Positions 25,734 to 34,514 of a stretch of 48,962 bases of DNA are shown piece after piece. Both the position numbers and the translations under genes were made by a program. Under the pieces are notes generated by a model that did no database searches, was not told the origin of the DNA, and was given only the letters and a program-made list of their open reading frames with translations. The stretch covers positions 1 to 48,962 of the forward strand of contig JAHDHH010000032.1 in the NCBI GenBank assembly GCA_020631405.1. Direction: 5' to 3'. Origin of the DNA: Saprospiraceae bacterium. Lineage in GTDB: Bacteria > Bacteroidota > Bacteroidia > Chitinophagales > Saprospiraceae. Each line of letters begins with the position of its first letter. Position 1 is the stretch's first letter.

Positions 25734-26543
25734 ATGAGTAAGAAAAGAGTGCTGTTTGTGACTCAAGAAATGAATCCTTACACAGCGTTAGGCGAAATTT
25801 CTGAGAAAGTAAAAGATCTTCCGAAAAAGGCCCATACAGAGTATGATGTCAGAATCTTGATGCCAAAGTTTGGTTTGATCAACGAAAGAAGGCACAGACT
25901 ACACGAAGTAGTGAGATTGTCTGGATTGAACATCATCGTCGATGATGAAGATTATCCACTTATCATAAAGGTAGCAAGTCTGCCTGGAACAAGAATGCAG
26001 GTCTACTTCTTAGACAACGAAGAGTTCTTCAGTAGAAAAAATTATTTTCACGACGACGACGAAGCAATATTCGAAGACAATCAGGAAAGAATGGTTTTCT
26101 TCTGCAAGGGTGTATTTGAAACAGTCAAAAAATTTGGTTGGGCACCTGACCTTATTCATTGTCATGGTTGGTTTACTAGTTTGATTCCTGCCTATTTGAA
26201 GACGGTATACAAGGATGAACCAATATTCGAAAATAGCTCTTGCATATTCACACCATACAAGGATACACTTGAGGAGAGCTTTAATCAGAAGTTTATAGAA
26301 TTAGCGTCTATCATGGGTATAGAAGATGATTCGGACCTAGCACCTTACATGCATGATGGGAAGGTAAGACTGAATAAAGGCGGCATTCACTATGCTGATG
26401 CTGTCATAGCAGGAAGCGAAGACTTACTAGAAGATGAAGCTGCAGATATAGAGGCAGCGGACAAGCCAACTAGAGAGTTTCTTGCTGAGGCAGAGAATAT
26501 AGTTTCTAATCTAGAGTTTTATAATTCTCTATTTACGGATTAA
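25734..26543 (+). CDS. Single-domain glycogen/starch synthase-like (GT5 N-terminal) protein
   Basis: 269 residues, roughly half of true glycogen synthase (about 480). It covers only the N-terminal Rossmann lobe: VLFVTQEMNPYTALGEISEKVKDLPK (the ADP-glucose loop K.GGL is degenerate), YDVRILMPKFGLINERRHRLHEV, and DLIHCHGWFTSLIPAYLK, in the place of the HAHDWQ motif. The nucleotide-sugar-binding C-terminal lobe is absent, so catalysis as GT5 is doubtful. This short form is found before DUF4270 and glmS in many Bacteroidota (from memory), so it is a conserved protein of its own rather than a truncation. C-terminal 50 residues are acidic. Function unknown; envelope polysaccharide link is inference. 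Confidence 0.8.
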   Translation: MSKKRVLFVTQEMNPYTALGEISEKVKDLPKKAHTEYDVRILMPKFGLINERRHRLHEVVRLSGLNIIVDDEDYPLIIKVASLPGTRMQVYFLDNEEFFSRKNYFHDDDEAIFEDNQERMVFFCKGVFETVKKFGWAPDLIHCHGWFTSLIPAYLKTVYKDEPIFENSSCIFTPYKDTLEESFNQKFIELASIMGIEDDSDLAPYMHDGKVRLNKGGIHYADAVIAGSEDLLEDEAADIEAADKPTREFLAEAENIVSNLEFYNSLFTD

Positions 26544-26582
26544 ATTACCAAAGTTTACTTCACACATTTCGTATACTACTGT

Positions 26583-27953
26583 ATGAAAAATTGGTTTATC
26601 GGATCTAGTATCCTTGCACTTGCCTTGATTATTGGTTGTTCTACTCCAGAAGTTATTGGTGTTGAGCTTCTTGATGACAATTCTGTTAGTATTAGTTTTA
26701 CTGATACTATCCATCCCACTGTTGCAACAGTCAAGGACGATTCGATTGTTGTATTTGGTTCAGAAGGAGCTAATATTACCAACTTTAGAAGGTATATGCT
26801 CGGAGAATTAGAAGATAGTAAGTTTGGCATTGCGAGGTCAGATATTTATTTGACGTCAGGAATCATGAGTGCTTCATTACCAGATTTCGAAAACTGTACG
26901 CTTGACTCACTAGTCATGGTACTTCCCCTAGATACCTTATCCAGATTTGGAGATACACTTGCTGTCCATGAGATAGCTGTATACAGATTGAATGAATTTC
27001 CTTCATCAAGCCCAATTATATCTGAGAGACTTGATACTGTATACTCAGACCAAGCATTCGAGCATGCCATGACTCCTTCAGGAACTCTATCTATAGTACC
27101 AGCTTATCAAGACTCAGTGGATGTCTATAGTCCTTTTACAGATACAATTGCTGCATCTAAACCACAAATTAGGATTAGAATGGATGACATGCTTGCACTA
27201 GAGATACTAGATACCACCTTTGTACAAAGTGATAGCGCTTACCAAGCTAATATTAGGGGGTTTGCACTGAAGTCTAGCCCAAGTGCTAGCTCACTCATTG
27301 GCCTAAATCTTGAAAACTTCACAAGTAGCAGTACTAACGCAGTATTAGCAATGTACTATACCCAAGGAGATACAGCACAATACATACACAATTTTGGTCT
27401 AGGGACATTTAAATCATCAAACTTTATCCATGACTATTCGGGAAGTGAAGTACAGCTAGCCCTTGATGGTAATACAGAATATTGCTATGCCCAAGGTATG
27501 GGAGGTGTCAATACCACAGTAGATCTTAGTGGTGCACTAGCCTTAGCAGGCAAAGGAATCAACTATGCTGAACTAGAGTTTACAGTACTAGATACCGAAG
27601 AAGAAGTAGATCATTTTGAAGCAATACCAGATGAGATAGTGGCACTATATACCGATGACAGTGGGACTCTCATTTTAGTTGAAGATGCAGTTCTAGGTAC
27701 TACCCAAAGTGATTTTGAAACTACATTCAATGGATCTTTTGAAGAAATTGAAGAAAATGGGGTGAAAAAGACAGTATATCGTATGATAATTACTAATCAT
27801 ATCATAAATTTACTCAACCAAGAAATTTCCAACCCAATTATAGAGTTAATAGTAAGAAGCAAGATCGAAACTCCAAGAAGGACTATCCTAATTGGCAATA
27901 GTGGAGATTCTAATGAAGTAAAACTCAAACTAGTGATAACTGATCCGCAATAG
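26583..27953 (+). CDS. DUF4270 family lipoprotein
   Basis: 456 residues; lipoprotein signal IGSSILALALIIGCSTP with Cys in LIIGC. Family pattern: VIGVELLDDNSVSISFTDTI, LGELEDSKFGIARSDIYL, and the late YAELEFTVLDTEEE and IITNHIINLLNQEISNPIIELIVRS. DUF4270 proteins are predicted outer-surface or periplasmic lipoproteins of Bacteroidota with unknown function. It is 39 bases after the GT5-like gene and 57 bases before glmS, on the same strand, a conserved triplet. Confidence 0.88.
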   Translation: MKNWFIGSSILALALIIGCSTPEVIGVELLDDNSVSISFTDTIHPTVATVKDDSIVVFGSEGANITNFRRYMLGELEDSKFGIARSDIYLTSGIMSASLPDFENCTLDSLVMVLPLDTLSRFGDTLAVHEIAVYRLNEFPSSSPIISERLDTVYSDQAFEHAMTPSGTLSIVPAYQDSVDVYSPFTDTIAASKPQIRIRMDDMLALEILDTTFVQSDSAYQANIRGFALKSSPSASSLIGLNLENFTSSSTNAVLAMYYTQGDTAQYIHNFGLGTFKSSNFIHDYSGSEVQLALDGNTEYCYAQGMGGVNTTVDLSGALALAGKGINYAELEFTVLDTEEEVDHFEAIPDEIVALYTDDSGTLILVEDAVLGTTQSDFETTFNGSFEEIEENGVKKTVYRMIITNHIINLLNQEISNPIIELIVRSKIETPRRTILIGNSGDSNEVKLKLVITDPQ

Positions 27954-28010
27954 GCAAAACAACTACTTGTTTTCCGATTGTATTCTTTTAATTAGTTTAA
28001 TTCACAAATT

Positions 28011-29849
28011 ATGTGTGGTATAGTCGCGTACGTTGGAAGCAAGGAAGCTTACCCAATTATCATTGAAGGTTTAAAAAGATTAGAGTACAGAGGGTACGAT
28101 AGTGCAGGAGTCTCAATCCTCAATGGTACTATGAATACTTTTAAGTGTAAGGGTAAGGTGACCGACCTCGAACAAGTCATAGTCAAGGAAAAAATCAAGG
28201 GCACAGCAGGAATGGGTCATACTAGATGGGCTACCCATGGTGTCCCAAATAATATCAATGCCCATCCTCACCTTTCTGGAGATGGTAATCTTGCAATTGT
28301 ACACAATGGTATCATAGAAAACTACGGTACGTTAAGAACAGCTTTAGAAAAATTGGGTCACTCATTCGTCAGTGATACAGATACTGAGGTGCTTATCCAT
28401 CTTATCGAAGAAATCAGAAACACCAATGACCTGTCTTTAGAAGAAGCAACTAGGAGAGCTTTGCAAAAAGTAGTCGGTGCCTACGCAATTGTGGTACTTG
28501 ACGCCAATGACCCAGATAAGATAGTAGGCGCTAAGAAGTCCAGTCCACTAGTATTCGGATTAGGAGATGGAGAATACTTCCTAGCTTCAGATGCATCACC
28601 AATAGTCAAGTACACAGACAAAGTGATCTACCTAGAAGATGAAGAAGTCATCACTATTCATAGAAATGGTGATTATGAGATCAGGACAATAGAAAATGAG
28701 CTAACTGATCCAGAAGTACAGCAAATAGACTTGAATATAGAGGAGCTCGAGAAGGGAGGATACGAGCACTACATGCTCAAGGAAATCTACCAACAACCAC
28801 AAACTATTGCAGAGTCAATGAGGGGTAGGTTAAGTGCTGACGAAGGTTGGGCTAAGCTTGGTGGTATGGAGCAGCACCTCACAAGGTTTAAGAATGCGAA
28901 GCGTATCATCCTCACAGCATGTGGAACATCATGGCATGCTGCCATGATTGCAGAGTACTTATTTGAGGAGTTCGCAAGAATTCCTACTGAGGTAGAGTAT
29001 GCCTCAGAGTTCAGATACAGAAACCCTATCATTACACCAGATGATGTCATCATAGCATTGTCACAGTCGGGAGAGACAGCAGACACACTTGCTGCCGTAA
29101 AACTGGCAAAGAGTAAGGGAGCATTCATCTATGGAATAGTGAATAACGTAGGATCTACTATACCAAGGACTACAGATTCTGGAAGTTACATCCATGCGGG
29201 ACCAGAGATAGGGGTCGCATCGACTAAGGCATTCACTAGTCAGTTGACAGTATTGACCTTGATGGCTATCATTCTTGGACATCTTAAAGGCAAAATCAGT
29301 GAAGGATATTATAGACAATTGCTATCAGAGTTAGAGTCAGTACCATCACTTGTAGCAAAGATCCTAGCTAAAGCAGATCAGATCAAGTATATAGCTGGTG
29401 AGATTAGGAATACATCCAATGCCCTATACTTGGGTAGAGGGTACAACTTCCCAGTAGCGCTTGAAGGAGCATTGAAACTCAAGGAGATATCCTATATCCA
29501 TGCCGAAGGGTACCCTGCAGCAGAGATGAAGCATGGTCCCATAGCACTTATTGATATGTACATGCCTGTCGTAGTGATAGCTACGAATAAGTCGGCCCAT
29601 GAAAAGATAGTCAGTAACATACAAGAAGTCAAAGCAAGAAAAGGTATCGTAGTGGCAATAGTCACAGAAGGAGATACCAGGATTAAAGAAATGGCAGACT
29701 TCACCATAGAAATACCATACATAGAAGAGCCACTGTCACCATTATTGTCAGTGATTCCACTACAGTTATTGTCTTATTATATCGCTGTAATGAGAGGATG
29801 TAATGTAGATCAACCAAGGAATTTGGCTAAGTCAGTAACAGTAGAATAG
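28011..29849 (+). CDS. glmS: Glutamine--fructose-6-phosphate aminotransferase (isomerizing)
   Basis: 612 residues, the family length. Makes glucosamine-6-phosphate, first step of amino-sugar synthesis for peptidoglycan and LPS. MCGIVAYVG with nucleophile Cys2 (after Met removal) and GMGHTRWATHG, NGIIENY in the glutaminase half; two SIS domains with ILTACGTSWHAAMIAEY, ALSQSGETADTLAA, and the C-terminal PRNLAKSVTVE. No glmS ribozyme is seen in the 57-base leader, as expected outside Firmicutes. Confidence 0.97.
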   Translation: MCGIVAYVGSKEAYPIIIEGLKRLEYRGYDSAGVSILNGTMNTFKCKGKVTDLEQVIVKEKIKGTAGMGHTRWATHGVPNNINAHPHLSGDGNLAIVHNGIIENYGTLRTALEKLGHSFVSDTDTEVLIHLIEEIRNTNDLSLEEATRRALQKVVGAYAIVVLDANDPDKIVGAKKSSPLVFGLGDGEYFLASDASPIVKYTDKVIYLEDEEVITIHRNGDYEIRTIENELTDPEVQQIDLNIEELEKGGYEHYMLKEIYQQPQTIAESMRGRLSADEGWAKLGGMEQHLTRFKNAKRIILTACGTSWHAAMIAEYLFEEFARIPTEVEYASEFRYRNPIITPDDVIIALSQSGETADTLAAVKLAKSKGAFIYGIVNNVGSTIPRTTDSGSYIHAGPEIGVASTKAFTSQLTVLTLMAIILGHLKGKISEGYYRQLLSELESVPSLVAKILAKADQIKYIAGEIRNTSNALYLGRGYNFPVALEGALKLKEISYIHAEGYPAAEMKHGPIALIDMYMPVVVIATNKSAHEKIVSNIQEVKARKGIVVAIVTEGDTRIKEMADFTIEIPYIEEPLSPLLSVIPLQLLSYYIAVMRGCNVDQPRNLAKSVTVE

Positions 29850-29855
29850 TTTTCA

Positions 29856-29863
29856 TACATTTG
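29856..29863 (+). promoter_or_regulatory. Putative -7 element for the DUF4290 gene
   Basis: TACATTTG, an exact TAnnTTTG, 26 bases before the ATG at 29889 and just after the glmS stop. Confidence 0.45.
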
Positions 29864-29888
29864 CACAACCTAAAAAGGTAAATAAAGC

Positions 29889-30557
29889 ATGCAGTATTCA
29901 TCGCAGAAAGTTCCATTGATTATATCAGAATATGGTAGAAATATCCATAAACTCATTAATCATTGTAAGACAATAGAAGATAAAGTAGAAAGACAACATT
30001 TTGCGGAAGCAGTAGTACATCTGATGTCTCTTATCGTGCCTCAACAACATACTAGACAGGACTACTACGATAAACTATGGAAGCACTTCTTCCGTATGGC
30101 ACAGTTTGACATTGATGTCACTCCGCCAGAAGGAATAGAAATGCCAGAACCTTCTCTCAACCTTATCCAGCCACAGAAGGTAGACTATCCTACTCGGAAT
30201 AGGACACATAGACACTATGGTATCCAGATCAAAGATTTGATTAGTAAGGCAATTGAGATGGAAGATGGAGAAAAGAAACAGGAATTTCTTAAGATCATTG
30301 GATCATTCATGAAGCTTGCCTACAAAAACTGGAATAGAGAACACTATGTCAGTGATCAGATTATCATGGAAGACTTGGTCACAATCTCAGGCGGAAAGCT
30401 AAAAATTGATGAGAATGTCTCTCTTGACGGTCTCATGAAAGGGATGAAGAAGGGTAGACCTCAGAATTCTGCTCTAGCTGTGAGAAAGCATAAAGGCGGA
30501 AAGTCTAATAAATCCAACAAGTCTAACAACAATAGAAAGAGGTACAAGAAGTACTAG
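29889..30557 (+). CDS. DUF4290 family protein
   Basis: 222 residues, a Bacteroidota-only family of unknown function. N-terminal helical domain (SEYGRNIHKLINHCKTIEDKVERQHFAEAVVHLMSL), a middle NRTHRHYGIQIKDLISKAIEMEDGEKKQEFLK, and a very basic Asn/Lys/Ser-rich tail (GGKSNKSNKSNNNRKRYKKY) suited to nucleic acid or ribosome contact (inference). No signal peptide. Convergent with the acyl-CoA dehydrogenase gene. Confidence 0.87.
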   Translation: MQYSSQKVPLIISEYGRNIHKLINHCKTIEDKVERQHFAEAVVHLMSLIVPQQHTRQDYYDKLWKHFFRMAQFDIDVTPPEGIEMPEPSLNLIQPQKVDYPTRNRTHRHYGIQIKDLISKAIEMEDGEKKQEFLKIIGSFMKLAYKNWNREHYVSDQIIMEDLVTISGGKLKIDENVSLDGLMKGMKKGRPQNSALAVRKHKGGKSNKSNKSNNNRKRYKKY

Positions 30558-30675
30558 ACATATGTTCTAGCTTGTATTATCTTGATGTAAGGCACTATCC
30601 AATTTAAATAGATAAAATCAAAAGAGGATACTCAACCTATATCAACTTATACTCGTATCGTAGTAAGTGACTATC

Positions 30676-31890
30676 TTACACAAGGTCACTGTACGTCCGA
30701 ATTGTATTTCTACCAAGTTGGTACATATGTACTTCATCTGGCCCATCAGCTAGTCTAATACACCGAGCATAGCTATAGAACCTTGCAAGTGGAGTATCTT
30801 GTGATACTCCCAAGCCTCCATGTGCTTGGATAGCTCTATCAATGACCCCACAAGCCATGCTAGGAACAACTATTTTGATCATAGAGATTAGGTCTTTAGC
30901 AGATTTGGCACCTCCTTTATCTATCTTGTCTGCAGCGGCTAGGGTAAGCAACCTAGCTTGATCTATCTCACACTTTGACTTAGCCACATCCTGTCTGATA
31001 CTGCTATATTTTGATACTTCCTTGCCAAATGTCGTACGCTTAGTCACTCTATCACACATCATTTCTAAGGATCGCTGTGCTGCACCAATCAATCGCATGC
31101 AATGGTGGATTCTGCCTGGGCCAAGTCTACCTTGAGCTATACTAAATCCTGCTCCCTCTCCTTGAAGAAGGTTTTCCTTTGGTACTCTGACATTTTCTAA
31201 TAAGATCTCTGCATGTCCTTCTGGTGAATCATAGCTCCCAAATACCCTTAGTGGTCTTACGACAGTTACTCCAGGAGTGTCTTTAGGGACTAGAATCATA
31301 CTTTGTTGGGTATGGCGGTCAGCATTGGGGTCTGTCTTTCCCATTACAATAAATAGCTCAGTCGATGGATTCATAGCACCTGATGACCACCACTTACGAC
31401 CATTGATCACATAGTCATCACCATCTCTGACAATGCTAGTCTCTATATTCGTTGCATCAGATGAGGCTACTTCGGGTTCAGTCATCAAGAATGCCGAACG
31501 TATCCTTCCTTCCATAAGAGGGGTAAGCCATCTCGCTTGTTGACTTGGTGTCCCATACTTGGCAAGGACTTCCATATTGCCAGTATCAGGTGCAGAACAA
31601 TTGAATATTTCTGAGGACCAGAGCACCCTACCCATTTGCTCAGCCATCGGTGCATATTCGAGGTTAGTCAGTCCTGGACTGAAGTCTCCATAGCCTTTAG
31701 GTAAGAAGAGATTCCACAGGCCAGCTTGCCTTGCCTTTTGCTTTAGCGATTCCATGGGAGGAAAGTGCTGCCAAGGATTAGCTTCAACGTAGGCTGTATG
31801 CTCTTGCTCAAGAGGATAAATGTGCTCCTGCATAAATGCTGACACCTTGGCTTGTAAGTCCAGGGACCGTTCTGTGAAATCAAAATTCAT
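30676..31890 (-). CDS. Acyl-CoA dehydrogenase, ACAD10/11-like
   Basis: 404 residues. FAD enzyme acting on acyl-CoA. The sequence follows the C-terminal dehydrogenase half of ACAD11 rather than plain fatty-acid dehydrogenases: [14 protein letters not shown] at 135-148, [65 protein letters not shown] and [15 protein letters not shown]. In mammals ACAD10/11 and in Pseudomonas LvaC this enzyme eliminates phosphate from 4-phosphoacyl-CoA made by a kinase and rehydrates, turning 4-hydroxy- into 3-hydroxyacyl-CoA. The matching kinase lies at 33450. Co-directional with the SDR gene 63 bases upstream, so likely one unit. Confidence 0.9.
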   Translation of the reverse strand: MNFDFTERSLDLQAKVSAFMQEHIYPLEQEHTAYVEANPWQHFPPMESLKQKARQAGLWNLFLPKGYGDFSPGLTNLEYAPMAEQMGRVLWSSEIFNCSAPDTGNMEVLAKYGTPSQQARWLTPLMEGRIRSAFLMTEPEVASSDATNIETSIVRDGDDYVINGRKWWSSGAMNPSTELFIVMGKTDPNADRHTQQSMILVPKDTPGVTVVRPLRVFGSYDSPEGHAEILLENVRVPKENLLQGEGAGFSIAQGRLGPGRIHHCMRLIGAAQRSLEMMCDRVTKRTTFGKEVSKYSSIRQDVAKSKCEIDQARLLTLAAADKIDKGGAKSAKDLISMIKIVVPSMACGVIDRAIQAHGGLGVSQDTPLARFYSYARCIRLADGPDEVHMYQLGRNTIRTYSDLV

Positions 31891-31953
31891 AATCTATTGT
31901 ATTTACAAAAACCATTCATAATAATATAAGGACAGTAACTAGTAAAAGTAATA

Positions 31954-32718
31954 TTACGCTACCATGTATCCACCATCAGCATTAAATACTCCGCCACTAG
32001 TATAGCTAGCTAGTTCAGACGCAAGATAGACAGCAAGACCTGCCATCTCATCGGGTTGTGCCATTCGCTTACTTGGGATATGTTGGGTGAATTGTTCTAG
32101 CATGGCTTCATTGCCCCAAATGGAGGCACTGAATTTTGTTTGGATTAGCCCTGGGCAGATAGCATTACTTCTGATACCTTTTGGTCCCCACTCTTTTGCT
32201 TGACTCTTGGTCAACATAATGAGGGCTGCCTTAGATACGCTATATAGCCCTAGTCCAAAAGAAGGTTTTTGCCCTTCTACCGAGGCAATATTAATAACTG
32301 AGCCGCTTCCTCGCTCTACCATAACGGGGTAGCAAAGATTTGCTAGTGTCATACAAGCCTTGACATTGACATTCATAATCTTATCAAACACCTCCGAATC
32401 AGCCTCTGCAAGCTTGCCAAATACAGGATTGGTAGCTGCATTATTCACTAAGATGTCCACACCACCAAAAGCCTCAACTGTACCCTTGACTAAGGCTTCT
32501 AACTGCTCAGAATCACCAACATGACAAGCAATCCCGATGGCTTTCCCTCCTGCTTTTGTTATCTCTTCAGCTACGCTATCTACCGCTTCTTGATTTCTAC
32601 TGCTGACCACCACTTGAGCTCCATGCTCCGCTAAGGCCATTGCTATGCTTTTGCCGATGCCTTTGGATGATCCTGTAACTATGGCAACTTTTCCTGTTAA
32701 ATCAAATGAGTAGTCCAT
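31954..32718 (-). CDS. Short-chain dehydrogenase/reductase
   Basis: 254 residues of the classical SDR fold: TGSSKGIGKS at about 15-24, NNAATNPVF (NNAG variant), catalytic Ser in NIASVEGQKP, YSVSK, and PGLIQTKF. Similar to the SDR found in ACAD10/11-type loci and to 3-hydroxyacyl-CoA or secondary-alcohol dehydrogenases; substrate not readable from sequence. First gene of the leftward unit SDR-acyl-CoA dehydrogenase; the second SDR (34514) goes the other way. Confidence 0.88.
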   Translation of the reverse strand: MDYSFDLTGKVAIVTGSSKGIGKSIAMALAEHGAQVVVSSRNQEAVDSVAEEITKAGGKAIGIACHVGDSEQLEALVKGTVEAFGGVDILVNNAATNPVFGKLAEADSEVFDKIMNVNVKACMTLANLCYPVMVERGSGSVINIASVEGQKPSFGLGLYSVSKAALIMLTKSQAKEWGPKGIRSNAICPGLIQTKFSASIWGNEAMLEQFTQHIPSKRMAQPDEMAGLAVYLASELASYTSGGVFNADGGYMVA

Positions 32719-32744
32719 GGTATTTTACTTTGTATTTATCCTAC

Positions 32745-32772
32745 CGAAAGTATTCAAAATGTTTAACTTCAA
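32745..32772 (-). promoter_or_regulatory. Possible promoter for the SDR/acyl-CoA dehydrogenase unit
   Basis: Minus strand: TTG (32770-32772), 17-base spacer, TACTTTCG (32745-32752; one mismatch to TAnnTTTG). Spacing is slightly short; weak call. Confidence 0.3.
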
Positions 32773-32842
32773 GTCAAGAATACTAATGAACCTATATTAA
32801 GAATCTCATTTTACACCGTTATTATAGTTCAAACCCCTAACA

Positions 32843-33082
32843 ATGAATGGAAGCCTAATAGAAAGAATAACACTGAACCCTGAAGTTTGCTTTGGTAAGC
32901 CTACAATCAGAAACATGAGATATCCTGTTGAGATGATATTAGATTTACTGTCTACAGGAATGACTGATACAGAGATCCTAGAAGATTATCCATCTTTAGA
33001 AATAGAAGATATTAAGGCTTGTTTGATTTTTGCTGCTAAGATTGTAAGAGTCGATTCTATAAGTAAAGTATTTGCTGCATAA
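32843..33082 (+). CDS. DUF433 family protein (antitoxin-like)
   Basis: 79 residues: ITLNPEVCFGKPTIRNMRYPVEMILDLLSTGMTDTEILEDYPSLEIEDIKACLIFAA is the full DUF433 pattern (a small helix-turn-helix, VapB-like fold). Its TAA and the ATG of the next gene share one base (TAATG), so they are translationally coupled. DUF433 with a PIN-like DUF5615 partner is a widespread, putative type II toxin-antitoxin module; the antitoxin role is assigned by association only. The pair has no visible functional tie to the acyl-CoA genes around it. Confidence 0.85.
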   Translation: MNGSLIERITLNPEVCFGKPTIRNMRYPVEMILDLLSTGMTDTEILEDYPSLEIEDIKACLIFAAKIVRVDSISKVFAA

Positions 33083-33438
33083 TGAAATTTGTAGTCGATG
33101 CTCAGTTGCCAATCAGATTAGAATCTTGGATGATTAGTAAAGGCTTCGATGTTGTACATGCCATTGATTTACCAAATAAGGAATTTAGTACAGATCGAGA
33201 AATAAGTAGTTTTGCAGATGCAGAACAAAGAATAGTAATAACAAAAGACAGTGATTTTTACAAAAGTCATATTATCAAACAAGAACCCAAACGTCTATTT
33301 TTTATTACAACTGGAAATATTAATAACAACCAACTCATAGCATTACTAGAACTCAATATGGAAGTGGTTTCTCAGAGGTTTTTAGAAGGAAAAATAGTTG
33401 TTGAATTAAATAATGAATCCGTAATAGTGCATCAATAA
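33082..33438 (+). CDS. DUF5615 PIN-like protein (putative toxin)
   Basis: 118 residues. PIN-like nuclease fold: MKFVVDAQLPIRL with Asp6, ISSFADAEQRIVITKDSDFY with Asp56 and Asp58, and RLFFITTGNINNNQL. The acidic residues match those that would bind metal in PIN RNases. Toxicity of DUF5615 proteins is predicted, not generally proven. Only 11 bases separate it from the kinase gene, so the pair may be co-transcribed with the acyl-CoA operon. Confidence 0.85.
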   Translation: MKFVVDAQLPIRLESWMISKGFDVVHAIDLPNKEFSTDREISSFADAEQRIVITKDSDFYKSHIIKQEPKRLFFITTGNINNNQLIALLELNMEVVSQRFLEGKIVVELNNESVIVHQ

Positions 33439-33449
33439 TACCTAATTAC

Positions 33450-34514
33450 ATGCCCCAAAACGTAAGAACAGGAGAAGAACTAGACGAACAAGCACTCAAG
33501 CAATATTTCGTCAAGCATAATCTAGTCTCTGATACTAAAACAGAGTGGTCAATTACTCAGTATTCTAATGGATATTCTAACCTCACCTACCTCATTGATA
33601 CAGGTGAGCAAGCATACGTTTTGCGTAAGCCACCAAGGGGAGGAGTGAAGAGAGGACACGACATGGGAAGAGAGTACAAGGTGCTTTCTAACCTATCACA
33701 GCACTATGACAAAGCACCAAAGACCTATGCTTATGAAGCAGAGGCCGGTGTGATAGATGCTTCATTCTACGTCATGGAAAGGATAGAAGGCAACATATTG
33801 ACCTCAAGAAAGGCAAAAGAACTAGCAATAGAACCAGAAGATTTTAAGACAATAGCTCAGACATGGTTAGATACATTTTCTGACTTGCATGCCTTGGACT
33901 ACCAAGCAATAGGTTTAGGAGACCTAGGTCGACCAATTGGCTATGTAGAGAGACAGGTGACCAATTGGAGCAAGCAATACCTTAAGGCAGCAACTCTAGA
34001 TATTCCGGAAGCTGACTTTGTCATGCAGTGGATGGCAGACCACCAAGCAACAGAATACAAGCATAGTCTGATTCACAATGATTATAAGTATGATAATGTA
34101 GTCTTCGCAGAAGGGGATTGGTCTACGATCAATGCAATTCTCGACTGGGAGATGTGTACTATTGGCGATCCCTTGATGGACTTAGGGACAAGTCTAGCAT
34201 ACTGGACTATGCCCACTGATGGTGATGTAGTGAATAAGATGATTCCATCACCAACGATACTACCAGGAAACCCAAGCAGGACAGAGATAGTAGAGAGATA
34301 TGTTAAGCAAAGTGGAAATCAAGTCCAGCATTTACCATTTTACTATGCATTTGGCTTATTCAAATTAGCTGTGATAGTCCAACAGATTTACTACCGCTAT
34401 GACAAAGGCTTGACCACAGACCCTAAGTTTGCACAATTAGACAAGGTCTGCCAGTTTCTTTGTATCATGGCAAAGCAGGCAATACAAAAACAACGCATAG
34501 ACAACTTATTTTAA
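33450..34514 (+). CDS. Phosphotransferase family protein, LvaA/ACAD11-kinase-like
   Basis: 354 residues of the APH/choline-kinase-like fold. ATP-binding lobe includes SNGYSNLTYLIDTGEQAYVLRKPPRGG; catalytic loop HNDYKYDNVVF at about 209-219 (Brenner motif HxDxxxxN) and metal-binding LDWEMCTIGDPLMDLGTSLAYW near 231. The GDPLxDLG and RKPPxGG segments are typical of the ACAD10/11 kinase domain and LvaA, which phosphorylate the 4-hydroxyl of 4-hydroxyacyl-CoA. Its likely partner, the ACAD11-like dehydrogenase, is at 30676. No LvaB-like small subunit is evident. TAATG overlap with the next SDR gene. Confidence 0.85.
   Translation: MPQNVRTGEELDEQALKQYFVKHNLVSDTKTEWSITQYSNGYSNLTYLIDTGEQAYVLRKPPRGGVKRGHDMGREYKVLSNLSQHYDKAPKTYAYEAEAGVIDASFYVMERIEGNILTSRKAKELAIEPEDFKTIAQTWLDTFSDLHALDYQAIGLGDLGRPIGYVERQVTNWSKQYLKAATLDIPEADFVMQWMADHQATEYKHSLIHNDYKYDNVVFAEGDWSTINAILDWEMCTIGDPLMDLGTSLAYWTMPTDGDVVNKMIPSPTILPGNPSRTEIVERYVKQSGNQVQHLPFYYAFGLFKLAVIVQQIYYRYDKGLTTDPKFAQLDKVCQFLCIMAKQAIQKQRIDNLF

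Noticed and set aside
34460-34513. Longer start of the second SDR
   Set aside because: Lies within the kinase coding region; ATG 34514 gives a one-base overlap with the kinase stop, normal in this operon.
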